56,458 bases of DNA, taken from contig JAUHZC010000006.1 of the NCBI GenBank assembly GCA_030425805.1, positions 1-56,458 on the forward strand. Reading direction: 5' to 3'. Each line of letters opens with the position of its first letter. Position 1 is the stretch's first letter. The notes under the pieces were generated by a model. That model worked only from the letters and a program-made list of their open reading frames with translations, was not told the origin of the DNA and searched no databases. This stretch comes from Alphaproteobacteria bacterium (lineage in GTDB: Bacteria; Pseudomonadota; Alphaproteobacteria; JAUHZC01). The translations under genes were made by a program, and so were the position numbers. Below are positions 8,369 through 17,204 of this stretch, piece after piece.

Positions 8369-9176
8369 GCATTTACAGTATTTTGCGCTCCTGGGGGTTG
8401 CTCTAAGTTTTCTCTCTGGATGTGGTAAATCAAACGGAAAGCTTCCGGAAATTGAATTTCGCCATGGTGTGCCGAAGCGTGCTGATGCTATTGGCTATGT
8501 TCCTGCATTTGGTGGTGCAGGAGGGGGTGAATCCTTTGCTTGGGATGAGAATAAGGATCCACAAGAAAAAGTGATTAAAACTGTTGCCTTACGAGAAGAA
8601 GCAGCTACAGCTGCTCACCCTGACTTTGTTATCGTCCAAGAGGGTGAGACGCTGTTTTCTATCTCCCAGAAGTACCAGGTCACGGGTGGGGATATTATTA
8701 CCTTTAACAAATTAAAGCCACCCTACACAGTCAATGCAGGGCAAAAGCTCTGGTTAAGGGAGCCATTGAGCGAGGAGGCATCAGCACCTACATCTCTTAA
8801 ACCCCAGGTCAAGAAATCCGCTTATCATCGACCTGTAAGTGCACGACTCACACTTTCTCCTGATCAGAAAAAGGCAACAGCTGTGATTACACGAACAGCA
8901 TCTGTTTCTGCAAGCCAGCCTGGAGAGGTTATTTACACAGGCAAGCAAGTTAAAGAGCTTGGGATGACAGTTTTAGTACAGCACCCTGATAATGTTGTCA
9001 CAGTATATGGGGGGCTTTCCGAGATTTTGGTCAGCCAAGGCCAAAAAGTTCAGGCAGGGGATCTCCTTGGGAAAGTGATGCCTGAATCTGGTGCGACCCA
9101 GGCTCTGTTCCATTTTGAAATTCGCAAGGGCTTAAAACCTGTTCCGATGGCAGGCCTTGTGTCTTTGGATGGTTAG
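8352..9176 (+). CDS. nlpD: NlpD-like LysM/LytM lipoprotein, peptidase site degenerate
   Basis: The protein has 274 residues. The N-terminus is a lipoprotein signal with lipobox LSGC (Cys24). A LysM peptidoglycan-binding domain follows (about 93-136). The C-terminus (about 190-274) is a LytM/M23 fold. It keeps the final HFEIR His, but the first metal-ligand region reads VYGGLS where active enzymes have a YAH-type motif, so the zinc site is probably lost. NlpD and EnvC are also inactive and instead activate amidases during division, which is the likely role. ATG 8352 follows AAGGAG (8336-8341); the upstream ATG 8328 lacks a binding site. Confidence 0.85.
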   Translation: MVSWSKHLQYFALLGVALSFLSGCGKSNGKLPEIEFRHGVPKRADAIGYVPAFGGAGGGESFAWDENKDPQEKVIKTVALREEAATAAHPDFVIVQEGETLFSISQKYQVTGGDIITFNKLKPPYTVNAGQKLWLREPLSEEASAPTSLKPQVKKSAYHRPVSARLTLSPDQKKATAVITRTASVSASQPGEVIYTGKQVKELGMTVLVQHPDNVVTVYGGLSEILVSQGQKVQAGDLLGKVMPESGATQALFHFEIRKGLKPVPMAGLVSLDG

Positions 9177-9206
9177 CTCAGGCTAAGCTAAGCTTGAATC
9201 TTCAGT

Positions 9207-10139
9207 TTAATCCCATTTAGCCATAGGAGGCATGGACATGAGGATAGCTTCTGTATTTCCTCCTGTTTTTAGCCCAAATTCTGTGCCTCGATCATAGATG
9301 AGATTGAACTCCACATATCGGCTGCGCTTCCTTTGTAGAGTTTCTGCCTCATCAGATGTCCAGAGGTGGCCCATATTTTGCTCCACAATCGGGCAGAAGG
9401 CATCAAGGAATGCAAGTCCTACATCCTGAGTATAGGCAAAGTCTTTGTCCCAATTTCCTCGGTTGAGATAATCATAGAAAATACCACCAATTCCCCGTGG
9501 CTCTTTTCGGTGAGGGAGGTAGAAATAATCATCACACCAGGCCTTTTGATCAGGGTAGAAGCTGGGATCGTGCTGAGAGCACATATTTTTCAGAACTTGG
9601 TGAAAATGAATAGTGTCCTTCTCCACGGGCAGGCATGGGGTGAGGTCCATCCCACCACCAAACCAGCATTTTGTTGTGGCGATGAAACGGGTGTTCATAT
9701 GCACAGCTGGAACGTGAGGGTTTCCCATATGCGCGACGAGAGAAATACCAGAGGCCCAAAAACGTGGATCTTCCGATGCTCCTGGAATCTTCGTAGCAAA
9801 TTGAGGGGCAAAGCTTCCCCAGACTGTTGAGATATTGACGCCAACTTTCTCAAAAAGGCGTCCTTTCATGACTGACATTTCGCCACCGCCACCTTCGGGT
9901 CGATCCCAAGGAGTCCGTTCAAAAATCTGACCTCCTGCAGGATAAAGCTCTGGATAAGTTAGCTGAGCCTGGGCTTCAAGAGCTTCAAAGCGGTTGCAAA
10001 TTTGGTCTCGTAAGCTGCGGAACCAGTCGGCTGCTTTTTCCTTTCGTTCTTGAAGTAACTCAGGCGCGATCGTTGGTTGCCCTTCCAACATCTTGATCGC
10101 TTCCTGGGTTCGCCGAACAAGTTTTGGATTCAGGGTCAT
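9207..10139 (-). CDS. hemF: Aerobic coproporphyrinogen III oxidase
   Basis: HemF converts coproporphyrinogen III to protoporphyrinogen IX using O2, in the cytoplasm. The 310-residue protein contains the family blocks WDRPEGGGGEMSVMKGRLFE, HMNTRF, FGGGMDLTPCLP, HRKEPRGIGGIFYDYL and YVEFNLIYDRGTEFGL. The C-terminus stops at PPMAKWD, slightly shorter than many homologues. GGAGAAAG precedes ATG 10139. It is probably co-transcribed with trmL (13 bases upstream). With hemC and hemD in the window it supports an aerobic heme pathway. Confidence 0.96.
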   Translation of the reverse strand: MTLNPKLVRRTQEAIKMLEGQPTIAPELLQERKEKAADWFRSLRDQICNRFEALEAQAQLTYPELYPAGGQIFERTPWDRPEGGGGEMSVMKGRLFEKVGVNISTVWGSFAPQFATKIPGASEDPRFWASGISLVAHMGNPHVPAVHMNTRFIATTKCWFGGGMDLTPCLPVEKDTIHFHQVLKNMCSQHDPSFYPDQKAWCDDYFYLPHRKEPRGIGGIFYDYLNRGNWDKDFAYTQDVGLAFLDAFCPIVEQNMGHLWTSDEAETLQRKRSRYVEFNLIYDRGTEFGLKTGGNTEAILMSMPPMAKWD

Positions 10140-10152
10140 GAACTTTCTCCTT

Positions 10153-10611
10153 TTATGAGGTTTTAGATAAGGCTTGCGATAGGATTATTGCGCCACTGAC
10201 AGCAACATTCAAAGAGCGGGCCTGAGGGATCATAGGAATAAAAAGGCTTTTGGGGCAAGTCTCTTTCACAGATTCTGGAATGCCCTTGCTCTCTTGTCCC
10301 AACAGATAGACTTCCCCTTTTTGATAAGGATGAGCATAGGCAGAGGTTTCTCCCTTGGCGTCAATAAGGACAAGGTTAAGCTTGTGTTGTGCAACGAAAG
10401 TCTGGAAGTCTTCCCAACTGTCATGGAGGTGATATTCAACCAAGTCTACATAATCCATGCCAGAGCGCTTGAGCTTGCTGTCACTTAAGGCAAAACCGCA
10501 GGGAAAGATAATATGGACAACAGCCCCTAAGCAGGCACCTGTACGCAGAAGGGTTCCTGTGTTCTGTGCGATTTCGGGTTGGTAAAGGGCAATATGGAAC
10601 TTTTCTCGCAT
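10153..10611 (-). CDS. trmL: tRNA (cytidine/uridine-34-2'-O)-methyltransferase TrmL
   Basis: This SPOUT-class methyltransferase modifies the wobble ribose of certain tRNA-Leu species with S-adenosylmethionine. Its 152 residues equal the family length. The three SPOUT motifs are visible: PEIAQNTGTLLRTG (motif 1), LLGQESKGIPESV (motif 2) and IPMIPQARSLNVAVSGAIIL (motif 3, which forms the cofactor knot). It diverges from petA. The trmL-petABC neighbourhood is common in alphaproteobacteria. Confidence 0.94.
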   Translation of the reverse strand: MREKFHIALYQPEIAQNTGTLLRTGACLGAVVHIIFPCGFALSDSKLKRSGMDYVDLVEYHLHDSWEDFQTFVAQHKLNLVLIDAKGETSAYAHPYQKGEVYLLGQESKGIPESVKETCPKSLFIPMIPQARSLNVAVSGAIILSQALSKTS

Positions 10612-10619
10612 TTTATGAC

Positions 10620-10647
10620 TTGCTGTCTTGAGTTAGAGTTTTATACT
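10620..10647 (+). promoter_or_regulatory. Candidate petABC promoter
   Basis: TTGCTG (10620-10625), a 16-base spacer and TATACT (10642-10647) lie between the divergent trmL and petA genes, about 37 bases upstream of the petA ATG. The -10 box matches consensus at five of six positions. Confidence 0.5.
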
Positions 10648-10683
10648 GTCTTGTAGCAGATCAAAAGATGTTGAGGCAATCAA

Positions 10684-11211
10684 ATGGATGGAAAAGCAGA
10701 CAAAGGGCGGCGAGATTTTTTGATTCTCACTGGCTACACTATGGGTGCTGCTGGACTTGCAGGACTGGCTGTTCCCTTTATTGACTCATTGAATCCTGCG
10801 GCAGATACTCAGGCCTTGGCAACAACAGAAGTAAATCTGGGTTTGCTCCAACCTGGTCAAGCCATTACAGCCATGTGGCGTGGAAAGCCTGTCTTTATCC
10901 GGCACCGTACCTCAGAAGAAATTGAGCAAGCTCGGACTGTAGAGCTTAAAGGATTACCAGATCCTGAGGCTGATGAGGCTCGTTTTAAAGATAATCCGCA
11001 GTTTCTTGTTGTTCTCGGCGTTTGTACACATTTGGGTTGTGTCCCTTTGGGACAAAAACCAACCGACAATAAGGGTGATTTTGGGGGGTGGTTCTGTCCT
11101 TGTCACGGATCTCACTATGATATTTCTGGACGAATCCGCAAAGGTCCTGCACCAAAAAATCTTACAATTCCTCCTTACGAAATCAAAGATAAGCTTTTGA
11201 AGATTGGATAA
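10684..11211 (+). CDS. petA: Ubiquinol-cytochrome c reductase Rieske iron-sulfur subunit
   Basis: PetA carries the [2Fe-2S] Rieske cluster that takes an electron from ubiquinol in complex III. It has 175 residues. A twin-arginine motif (GRRDFL, Arg9-Arg10) precedes the membrane helix, so it is a probable client of the tatABC genes in this window. The cluster ligands are in CTHLGC (114-119) and CPCHGSH (138-144), each supplying one Cys and one His plus a disulfide Cys. GAGG precedes the ATG. petB starts 3 bases after the stop. Confidence 0.96.
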   Translation: MDGKADKGRRDFLILTGYTMGAAGLAGLAVPFIDSLNPAADTQALATTEVNLGLLQPGQAITAMWRGKPVFIRHRTSEEIEQARTVELKGLPDPEADEARFKDNPQFLVVLGVCTHLGCVPLGQKPTDNKGDFGGWFCPCHGSHYDISGRIRKGPAPKNLTIPPYEIKDKLLKIG

Positions 11212-11214
11212 AGC

Positions 11215-12459
11215 ATGGCAAACGTAAAGAAGTCTTCGACCCTTTCTAAAGATTCTAATCGCATTGCGAAATGGATTGACTATCGCCTTCCTATTCTCAG
11301 TTTTTTGAAAGCTGAGGCTGTGGATTATCCTACACCCCGAAACCTGAACTACTGGTGGAATTTCGGATCATTAGCAGGAATCACCCTTGTTATCATGATT
11401 TTGACGGGGATTTGGCTAGCGATGCATTACACGCCCCACACGGCTCACGCTTTTGAGAGCGTTGAGCGGATTATGCGGGACGTAAACTATGGCTGGCTCT
11501 TACGCTATATCCACATGAACGGTGCTTCAATGTTTTTCATTGTAGTCTATGTCCACATGTTCCGAGGGTTGTTTTACGGCTCTTACAAAAAACCGCGGGA
11601 GCTGTTGTGGATTTTTGGTGTGCTCATTCTTCTCCTTATGATGGCGACAGCCTTTATGGGCTATGTATTGCCATGGGGGCAGATGAGTTTTTGGGGTGCC
11701 ACAGTGATCACGAACCTTTTCTCCGCCATTCCCTTGGTGGGAGATTCAATTGTGACACTCCTTTGGGGAGGATTTTCCGTTGATAATCCTACCCTGAACC
11801 GTTTCTTTGCATTGCATTACCTCTTCCCGTTTTTAATCGTGGGCTTAGTCTTTTTACATTTAGTGGCTTTGCATACTCACGGCTCTAATAACCCAACAGG
11901 AGTGGAGGCCAAGAAGCCCAGTGATAAGATTCCCTTCCATCCGTACTACACGGTGAAGGATATTCTTGGGCTTGTGATTTTTCTGACAATTTGGGGAGCC
12001 TTCGTGTTCTTTGCACCTAACTTCTTCGGAGAGCCGGATAATTATATCCCTGCCGACCCCTTGGTTACACCACCGCACATTGTTCCAGAATGGTATTTCT
12101 TACCCTTTTATGCCATTTTGCGTTCTATTCCAGATAAGTTGGGTGGTGTGGTTTTAATGTTCTCAGCTGTATTTGTGATGTTCATCATTCCTTGGCTAGA
12201 TACTTCTCCTGTTCGGAGCGGGAGATACCGTCCTTTGTACAAGATTGCCTATGTCTTTTTCTTGGTAGCTTGTGTTGCTCTTGGTTGGGCTGGAGCACAG
12301 GAGGCCGAAGGTGTGCCATTATTGGTCAGCCGATTGGCTACAGCTTACTACTTTGCGTTCTTTCTGATTCTAATGCCCGTCTTAGGCTTTATTGAAAAGC
12401 CTTTGCCTGTGCCGGAAAGTCTTCAGGAATCGAAAAGGAAGAAAGGAGCTGGCCGATGA
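11215..12459 (+). CDS. petB: Cytochrome b subunit of the bc1 complex
   Basis: This eight-helix membrane subunit carries hemes bL and bH and both quinone sites. The 414-residue protein is full length (not the split b6/IV form). The heme-ligand helices are visible, with histidines in [12 protein letters not shown] and in the YIHMNGAS and VYVHMFRG segment, and in the HYLFPF and HLVALHTHG segment. The Qo-site PEWY motif is present ([14 protein letters not shown]). Its stop overlaps the petC ATG by 4 bases, so the subunits are co-translated. Confidence 0.97.
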   Translation: MANVKKSSTLSKDSNRIAKWIDYRLPILSFLKAEAVDYPTPRNLNYWWNFGSLAGITLVIMILTGIWLAMHYTPHTAHAFESVERIMRDVNYGWLLRYIHMNGASMFFIVVYVHMFRGLFYGSYKKPRELLWIFGVLILLLMMATAFMGYVLPWGQMSFWGATVITNLFSAIPLVGDSIVTLLWGGFSVDNPTLNRFFALHYLFPFLIVGLVFLHLVALHTHGSNNPTGVEAKKPSDKIPFHPYYTVKDILGLVIFLTIWGAFVFFAPNFFGEPDNYIPADPLVTPPHIVPEWYFLPFYAILRSIPDKLGGVVLMFSAVFVMFIIPWLDTSPVRSGRYRPLYKIAYVFFLVACVALGWAGAQEAEGVPLLVSRLATAYYFAFFLILMPVLGFIEKPLPVPESLQESKRKKGAGR

Positions 12460-13205
12460 GATCTTTTTTTCTCTACCTCGTTTTTCTTACAGTGCCAAGC
12501 CTTGCTATGGAGGGAACGGCTCCCCTCAAAACTGTAGATTGGAGTTTTAATGGCATCTTTGGAACGTTTGATCGTGCGAGCTTGCAGCGTGGTTTTCAGG
12601 TTTATAAAGAAGTCTGTGCAAGCTGCCACAGCATGAAACTTCTCTCTTATCGAAATTTGGAAGGAATTGGTTACACACCAAATCAGGTCAAAGCCATTGC
12701 GCAGACCTATGAAGTTCAAGATGGGCCCAACGATGATGGGGAAATGTTCATGCGTCCAGGCAAGCCCAAGGATCGTTTTTTTCAGCCCTATGCCAATGAC
12801 CAGGCTGCACGGGCTGCAAACAACGGGGCGTTGCCACCGGATCTCTCCCTCATTACTAAGGCAAGAGAGGGTGGGGCAGACTATGTTTACTCTCTTCTGA
12901 CAGGGTATGCAGAAGCGCCTGTGAATGAAAAGCCAATGGTTGGTTTGTATTACAACCCCTATTTCTCAGCACATTGGATTGCAATGATCCCGCCTCTGAG
13001 TGATGATATGATCGAGTATCAAGACGGCACACCCGCAACAGTGGATCAGATGGCTCAGGATGTGACAACATTCCTAGCCTGGGCATCGGAACCGGAGATA
13101 GAAGTGCGTAAGCAATGGGGCTTCAGGATCATCATCTTCCTCTTCATCTTTAGCATTGTGATGTTTTTCATCAATGCTCGCATCTGGGCCCGGTTAGAGA
13201 AGTAA
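12456..13205 (+). CDS. petC: Cytochrome c1
   Basis: This 249-residue protein is the c-type heme subunit that passes electrons from the Rieske centre to cytochrome c. A signal peptide ([17 protein letters not shown]) precedes the periplasmic domain. The heme is attached at CASCH (54-58), and a Met in the [11 protein letters not shown] segment is the likely sixth ligand. A C-terminal membrane anchor (about 222-243) ends in [11 protein letters not shown]. Length is normal. It is the last gene of petABC; a separate promoter for yajC follows. Confidence 0.95.
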   Translation: MRSFFLYLVFLTVPSLAMEGTAPLKTVDWSFNGIFGTFDRASLQRGFQVYKEVCASCHSMKLLSYRNLEGIGYTPNQVKAIAQTYEVQDGPNDDGEMFMRPGKPKDRFFQPYANDQAARAANNGALPPDLSLITKAREGGADYVYSLLTGYAEAPVNEKPMVGLYYNPYFSAHWIAMIPPLSDDMIEYQDGTPATVDQMAQDVTTFLAWASEPEIEVRKQWGFRIIIFLFIFSIVMFFINARIWARLEK

Positions 13206-13239
13206 GCATTTTCTTTTCAAAACTCCGCACATTACCCCA

Positions 13240-13278
13240 TTGTCCGGGGGCAGGGGGATGTGTATACTCCTGAGTATA
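13240..13278 (+). promoter_or_regulatory. yajC-secDF promoter with an overlapping perfect dyad
   Basis: TTGTCC (13240-13245), a 17-base spacer and TATACT (13263-13268) form a good sigma-70-type promoter. The inverted repeat TATACTC-CT-GAGTATA (13263-13278) is perfect in its 7-base arms and covers the -10 box and the expected start site, which is a repressor-type position. The binding protein is unknown. Confidence 0.5.
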
Positions 13279-13302
13279 TAACTTTAGATTGAGAGAAACG
13301 AT

Positions 13303-13713
13303 ATGCTGAATATGCTTATAACTCCTGCTCATGCAGCTTCTGGTGGTACCGGTGGATTTGATGTGATGGGACTTGTCCCCTTTGCCCTCATTGCGGTGAT
13401 CTTTTACTTCTTCCTGATTCGCCCCCAGAACAAGAAACTACAAGAGCATAAGGAAATGGTAAACAGCATCACACGTGGAGATCGTGTTGAGGTTGCTGGC
13501 GGTATCCTTGGACAAATTGATAAAGTGGGTCATGATAACACTCTTTCAATTGAGGTCGCTAAGGGTGTTAAGATCACAGTTTTTAAAGATAAGGTGACAC
13601 GGGTTTTGGATAAGACATTCCCACTTAAGCTTGAGGCTCTTTCTGGTGGAGAAGCTGTATCAAAAACAACAGCAAAAAAAGCGCCAGCAAAATCAAGGGC
13701 AAAAAAGGCTTAA
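13303..13713 (+). CDS. yajC: Preprotein translocase subunit YajC
   Basis: YajC is a small single-helix membrane protein that associates with SecDF. It has 136 residues. The membrane helix (about 25-45) is followed by the family core (FLIRPQNKKLQEHKEMVNS, then RGDRVEVAGGILGQI). The C-terminus is a Lys/Ala-rich tail (KTTAKKAPAKSRAKKA), a small version of the one on TatA. The ATG follows a GAGAGAAACG binding site. secD starts 30 bases downstream, completing the usual yajC-secD-secF operon. Confidence 0.94.
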   Translation: MLNMLITPAHAASGGTGGFDVMGLVPFALIAVIFYFFLIRPQNKKLQEHKEMVNSITRGDRVEVAGGILGQIDKVGHDNTLSIEVAKGVKITVFKDKVTRVLDKTFPLKLEALSGGEAVSKTTAKKAPAKSRAKKA

Positions 13714-13743
13714 GAAACTGCTCTCTAAGAAGGATTCAAGACC

Positions 13744-15321
13744 GTGAAAACATCAGTAACGCGCAAAATAGTGATTTTAACTATCATTTTGATGGGGTTT
13801 ATTTATGCCCTGCCAAATGCCCTTTCTGACAAAACCCTTGAATCTTTCCCAGATTGGTGGCCGAAGAATCAAGTGAGTTTGGGGCTTGATCTGCAAGGAG
13901 GGTCTCAGATTCTTCTCCAAGCGGATTTGAATGAAGCAATCCAGGATCGCTTAAGCAGTGTTCAGGATGATCTGCGTACACAACTGCTTAAAGGACGCAT
14001 CGCCTATAAGAATATGCGTTCCTCTCGCAGCGGTGACCAAGATGGGGAGAAAACTTCTCCCGCGCTTACCTTTGAACTTCGTAAATCTGATGATCACGAA
14101 GCTGCCCGTAAAATTCTAAGAAATATTCCGGGCGTAGAGTTTGACCTGAAGGGATTGCGGTATACAGTGCGTTTCCAAAAGGATGAGTTGAATCGTTTGA
14201 AAGATAACCTTATGGCTCGCTCCATTGAAATTGTCAGCCGTCGTATTAATGAACTTGGTACGAAAGAGCCTAGCATTCAACGTCAGGGACGGGATCGGAT
14301 TCTGGTTCAAATGCCAGGTGTTGATGATCCTGCACATGTGAAAGCTATTCTTGGAAAAACAGCAAAAATGACTTTTCACCTCGTGCGTGGTAATGCACAG
14401 TCAAAAACAGCTCCTCCTGGGACTTTTATCATGCCTGTCATTGAGAATGGAGAAACCATTGAAGAGATTCTCTTGGAGAAGCGCCCTCTTTTAACAGGAG
14501 AGAACTTGGAAGATGCGCGTCCTGATAAGGGGGAGCAGAATGATCCAAGGATTTCTTTTTCTTTTGATGCAGCAGGAGCCCGTAAATTCAGCGAGATTAC
14601 ACGCAAGAACGTAGGGCGGAGATTTGCCATTGTTTTGGATGATCGCATTCTTGTGGCACCAGTTATCCGTGGTCACATTCCGGGGGGGCGTGGCGTCATT
14701 GAAGGGCGTTACACCTTCAAAGAAGTTTATGACACCTCCCTTCTTATGCGCTCAGGTGCTCTCCCAGCGCCTCTAACAACATTGGAAGAACGAACTGTGG
14801 GGCCAGATCTTGGGGCAGACTCTATTGCGGCAGGGGAGCAGGCAACAGTTCTTGCTATCCTTCTCGTTGGGCTCATCATGCTCGTGATCTATGGAGTTTT
14901 TGGTGTGCTTGCAAACTTGGCTCTTCTTGTGAATCTCGTCCTTTTGGTCGCAGCCTTAACAACGATCGGGGCAACACTCACACTCTCCGGTATTGCGGGT
15001 ATTGCGCTTACTCTTGGAATGGCAGTGGATGCAAACGTTTTGATTTTTGAACGGATTAAGGAAGAGTTAGCCAAAGGATCTTCTGTAAAAGATGCGCTTA
15101 AGGAAGGGTTTGATAAAGCTATTGCGACCATTTTGGACTCCAACATTACGACTTTGATTGGGGGAGCTCTGCTTTTCCAGTTTGGTTCTGGAAGTCTTCG
15201 TGGATTTGCCGTGACATTGTCTCTCGGTATTCTTATTTCAATGTTTACAGCGATTTCCTTCACACGCCTTATGGTGATGAGTTATATGAAGCGAATTTCG
15301 CCCAACAAGATTCCTTTGTAG
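13744..15321 (+). CDS. secD: Protein translocase subunit SecD
   Basis: SecD uses the proton gradient to help pull preproteins through SecYEG. It has 525 residues: one N-terminal helix, the large periplasmic P1 domain starting near VSLGLDLQGGSQ, and five C-terminal helices of the RND type. The family motif appears as GMAVDANVLIFERIKEEL. The start is GTG 13744, preceded by AAGGA at 9 bases; no ATG is better placed. secF starts 9 bases after the stop. Confidence 0.96.
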   Translation: MKTSVTRKIVILTIILMGFIYALPNALSDKTLESFPDWWPKNQVSLGLDLQGGSQILLQADLNEAIQDRLSSVQDDLRTQLLKGRIAYKNMRSSRSGDQDGEKTSPALTFELRKSDDHEAARKILRNIPGVEFDLKGLRYTVRFQKDELNRLKDNLMARSIEIVSRRINELGTKEPSIQRQGRDRILVQMPGVDDPAHVKAILGKTAKMTFHLVRGNAQSKTAPPGTFIMPVIENGETIEEILLEKRPLLTGENLEDARPDKGEQNDPRISFSFDAAGARKFSEITRKNVGRRFAIVLDDRILVAPVIRGHIPGGRGVIEGRYTFKEVYDTSLLMRSGALPAPLTTLEERTVGPDLGADSIAAGEQATVLAILLVGLIMLVIYGVFGVLANLALLVNLVLLVAALTTIGATLTLSGIAGIALTLGMAVDANVLIFERIKEELAKGSSVKDALKEGFDKAIATILDSNITTLIGGALLFQFGSGSLRGFAVTLSLGILISMFTAISFTRLMVMSYMKRISPNKIPL

Positions 15322-15330
15322 GAGATTTCA

Positions 15331-16266
15331 ATGGTAAATTTAATTCCACAAGATACAAAAATTGACTTTGTTGGGTTTAGGAAAATCACACTTACAATTT
15401 CAGGTCTGATTGTTCTCGGCTCTATCCTCTTGATGCTGATCAAAGGTCTGAACTTTGGTATTGATTTTCGGGGTGGGTTTTTAATTGAGATTCGTACAGA
15501 AAAGGAAGCTGATTTAAATACCATGCGTTCCACTCTGTCTGGATTAGGCCTAGGTGATGTGAAGCTTCAGAACACTGACAGCCCTCATGATGTTATGATT
15601 CGCCTTGAGCAACAGCCTGGTGGGGATGCAGCTCAAGGTGTGGCCTTGAAAAAAGTAAAAGAAGCTCTTGGGGAAGGTGTGACTTATCGCCGCATTGATT
15701 CTGTAGGACCAACTTTTAGTGAAGACCTTGCCTATAATGGGATGATAGCCTTTACGTTGGCTCTTCTTGCAATGCTGATTTACATATGGTTGCGGTTTGA
15801 GTGGCAATTTGGTCTCTGTGCGGTGATTGCGCTTCTTCATGACGGATTATCTGTGTTTGGTTTTTATAGCTTTTCTGGGTTTGAATTCAATGAAACCGTA
15901 ATCATTGCTGTTTTAACAACGATTGGTTATTCCATTAACGATACGGTTGTGGTGTATGATCGGATTCGAGAAAATCTTCGAAAGTATAAAAAAGCATCTC
16001 AGACTGAAATTATCAATCGTAGCATTAATGAGACCCTTTCACGGACAGTTCTGACTTCTGGGTCAACCCTTCTTGCCTTGATAGCACTATACTGGGTTGG
16101 AGGAACTGTAATTGAGAACTTTACCCTGCCCATTATCGTGGGTGTTGGTATTGGAACCTATTCATCAATCTGTTTGGCTTCTATTCTGCTACTTTTCTTT
16201 GATGTCCGAACGGCCGTAGAATCTTCAGCGCCGGAGAATACGTCTGGTGACAAAGTTGTCGTTTAA
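15331..16266 (+). CDS. secF: Protein translocase subunit SecF
   Basis: SecF is the partner of SecD. The 311-residue, six-helix protein carries NFGIDFRGGFLIEI near the first helix and the conserved motif GYSINDTVVVYDRIREN in the fourth to fifth helix region. AGGAG precedes ATG 15331. It is the last gene of the yajC-secD-secF unit. No clear terminator is visible before the next promoter at 16295. Confidence 0.96.
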   Translation: MVNLIPQDTKIDFVGFRKITLTISGLIVLGSILLMLIKGLNFGIDFRGGFLIEIRTEKEADLNTMRSTLSGLGLGDVKLQNTDSPHDVMIRLEQQPGGDAAQGVALKKVKEALGEGVTYRRIDSVGPTFSEDLAYNGMIAFTLALLAMLIYIWLRFEWQFGLCAVIALLHDGLSVFGFYSFSGFEFNETVIIAVLTTIGYSINDTVVVYDRIRENLRKYKKASQTEIINRSINETLSRTVLTSGSTLLALIALYWVGGTVIENFTLPIIVGVGIGTYSSICLASILLLFFDVRTAVESSAPENTSGDKVVV

Positions 16267-16294
16267 GAACATTTTCTAGATACTTCTGAATAAC

Positions 16295-16323
16295 TTGATT
16301 TTCTCTAAAAAGGACACTACTTA
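16295..16323 (+). promoter_or_regulatory. Candidate promoter of the LysE-family gene
   Basis: TTGATT (16295-16300), 17 bases, TACTTA (16318-16323) lie just upstream of the exporter gene. The match to consensus is moderate, so this is a candidate only. Confidence 0.4.
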
Positions 16324-16340
16324 TGTGGTGTAAATGGTGA

Positions 16341-16991
16341 ATGAACATGGAAATGCTTTCCTCTTACCTTGCCGGTTTTATAACTCTCGGCGTTATCTTT
16401 GTTGTAGGGCTGATTACACCTGGTCCTGACTTGGCTGTCACGATGCAAAACAGCATGCGGGGAAACCGCTTAACAGCCCTATCTTCAGCAATGGGAACAA
16501 CGATGGGATTCTGCTTTCATGCAACGTACACTCTCCTCGGGCTTGCTTTTGTGCTTAAGAACAATCCATCCTTGTTCTTTGCTTTTCAGCTTTTGGGTGG
16601 AGCTTATTTCTGCTACCTCGGGTATATGGCATTTAAGGATTCCATGACAAATCGTAACGTCCTTTCCTTTACAGACGGTTCAACAGCTCTCACACCCTTC
16701 CAGGCTTTTCGCAAGGGCTTCTTTACCAATGCGCTGAATCCTATGGTGACCCTTATGTTTATTTCAGCATTCTCTGAGATTTTAACGCCAGAAACACCAG
16801 CCTACATCAAGGGGCTTTTTGGCTTTGAGGCTGTGTTTCTCTGCTTACTATGGTTTGGAATTGTGGCTGTTAGCTTTTCTCACCCACGCGTGCAGCATTT
16901 TTATCAAAAAGCAGCTAAGTGGATTGAGCGTTTTGCAGGAAGCGTCCTTGTGATGCTTGGGGCAAAGCTTGCTTTTTACACAATGCCGTAA
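16341..16991 (+). CDS. LysE/RhtB-family amino acid exporter
   Basis: This 216-residue inner-membrane protein has about six helices. The N-terminal family signature is present (LITPGPDLAVTMQNSMRG, the GPD/N motif of LysE/RhtB exporters). GGAYFCYLGYMAFKDS and KGFFTNALNPMVTLMFIS follow, as in RhtB and RhtC. Members export homoserine, threonine, lysine or similar compounds; the substrate cannot be read from sequence. An in-frame ATG at 16350 is an alternative start. It stands alone, just before the 6S RNA. Confidence 0.88.
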   Translation: MNMEMLSSYLAGFITLGVIFVVGLITPGPDLAVTMQNSMRGNRLTALSSAMGTTMGFCFHATYTLLGLAFVLKNNPSLFFAFQLLGGAYFCYLGYMAFKDSMTNRNVLSFTDGSTALTPFQAFRKGFFTNALNPMVTLMFISAFSEILTPETPAYIKGLFGFEAVFLCLLWFGIVAVSFSHPRVQHFYQKAAKWIERFAGSVLVMLGAKLAFYTMP

Positions 16992-16999
16992 GAGATTCC

Positions 17000-17027
17000 T
17001 TGAAAATAAAAAAAATGTTCCTATAAA
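17000..17027 (+). promoter_or_regulatory. Promoter of 6S RNA
   Basis: TTGAAA (17000-17005), 16 bases of A/T-rich spacer and TATAAA (17022-17027) predict a transcript start near 17034, exactly where the folded RNA begins. Confidence 0.6.
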
Positions 17028-17033
17028 ATAGGA

Positions 17034-17189
17034 TAGCTGCAGGATGCGACAGGAAATTAAATCCCCGGGGCGATGACAATCCTCGCGGGAACTGTCCCTG
17101 CCTCCCTCCGTGGAGAGAGGTATATGGTGCCCACCTGCTTTTTTTGGCCGCGAGAGGATTTCACACTTCCATCGGTCCTAGCAGCGCCT
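17034..17189 (+). ncRNA. ssrS: 6S RNA
   Basis: 6S RNA mimics an open promoter and sequesters sigma-70 RNA polymerase in stationary phase. The ends pair: GCTGC-AGGA near 17036-17044 with TCCT-A-GCAGC at 17176-17185. An inner closing stem pairs AATCCTCGCGG (17088-17098) with CCGCGAGAGGATT (17148-17160). Between them lies a large, poorly paired central bubble capped by a CTCC...GGAG hairpin. The gene lies directly upstream of the 5-formyl-THF cyclo-ligase gene, the classical ssrS-ygfA arrangement. The exact 3' end is uncertain. Confidence 0.82.
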
Positions 17190-17204
17190 TAACAGGGATT
17201 CTAT

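Noticed and set aside
9173..9206. Hairpin TTAGC-tcag-GCTAA between nlpD and hemF as terminator
   Set aside because: The stem is only 5 bp and has no T-run.
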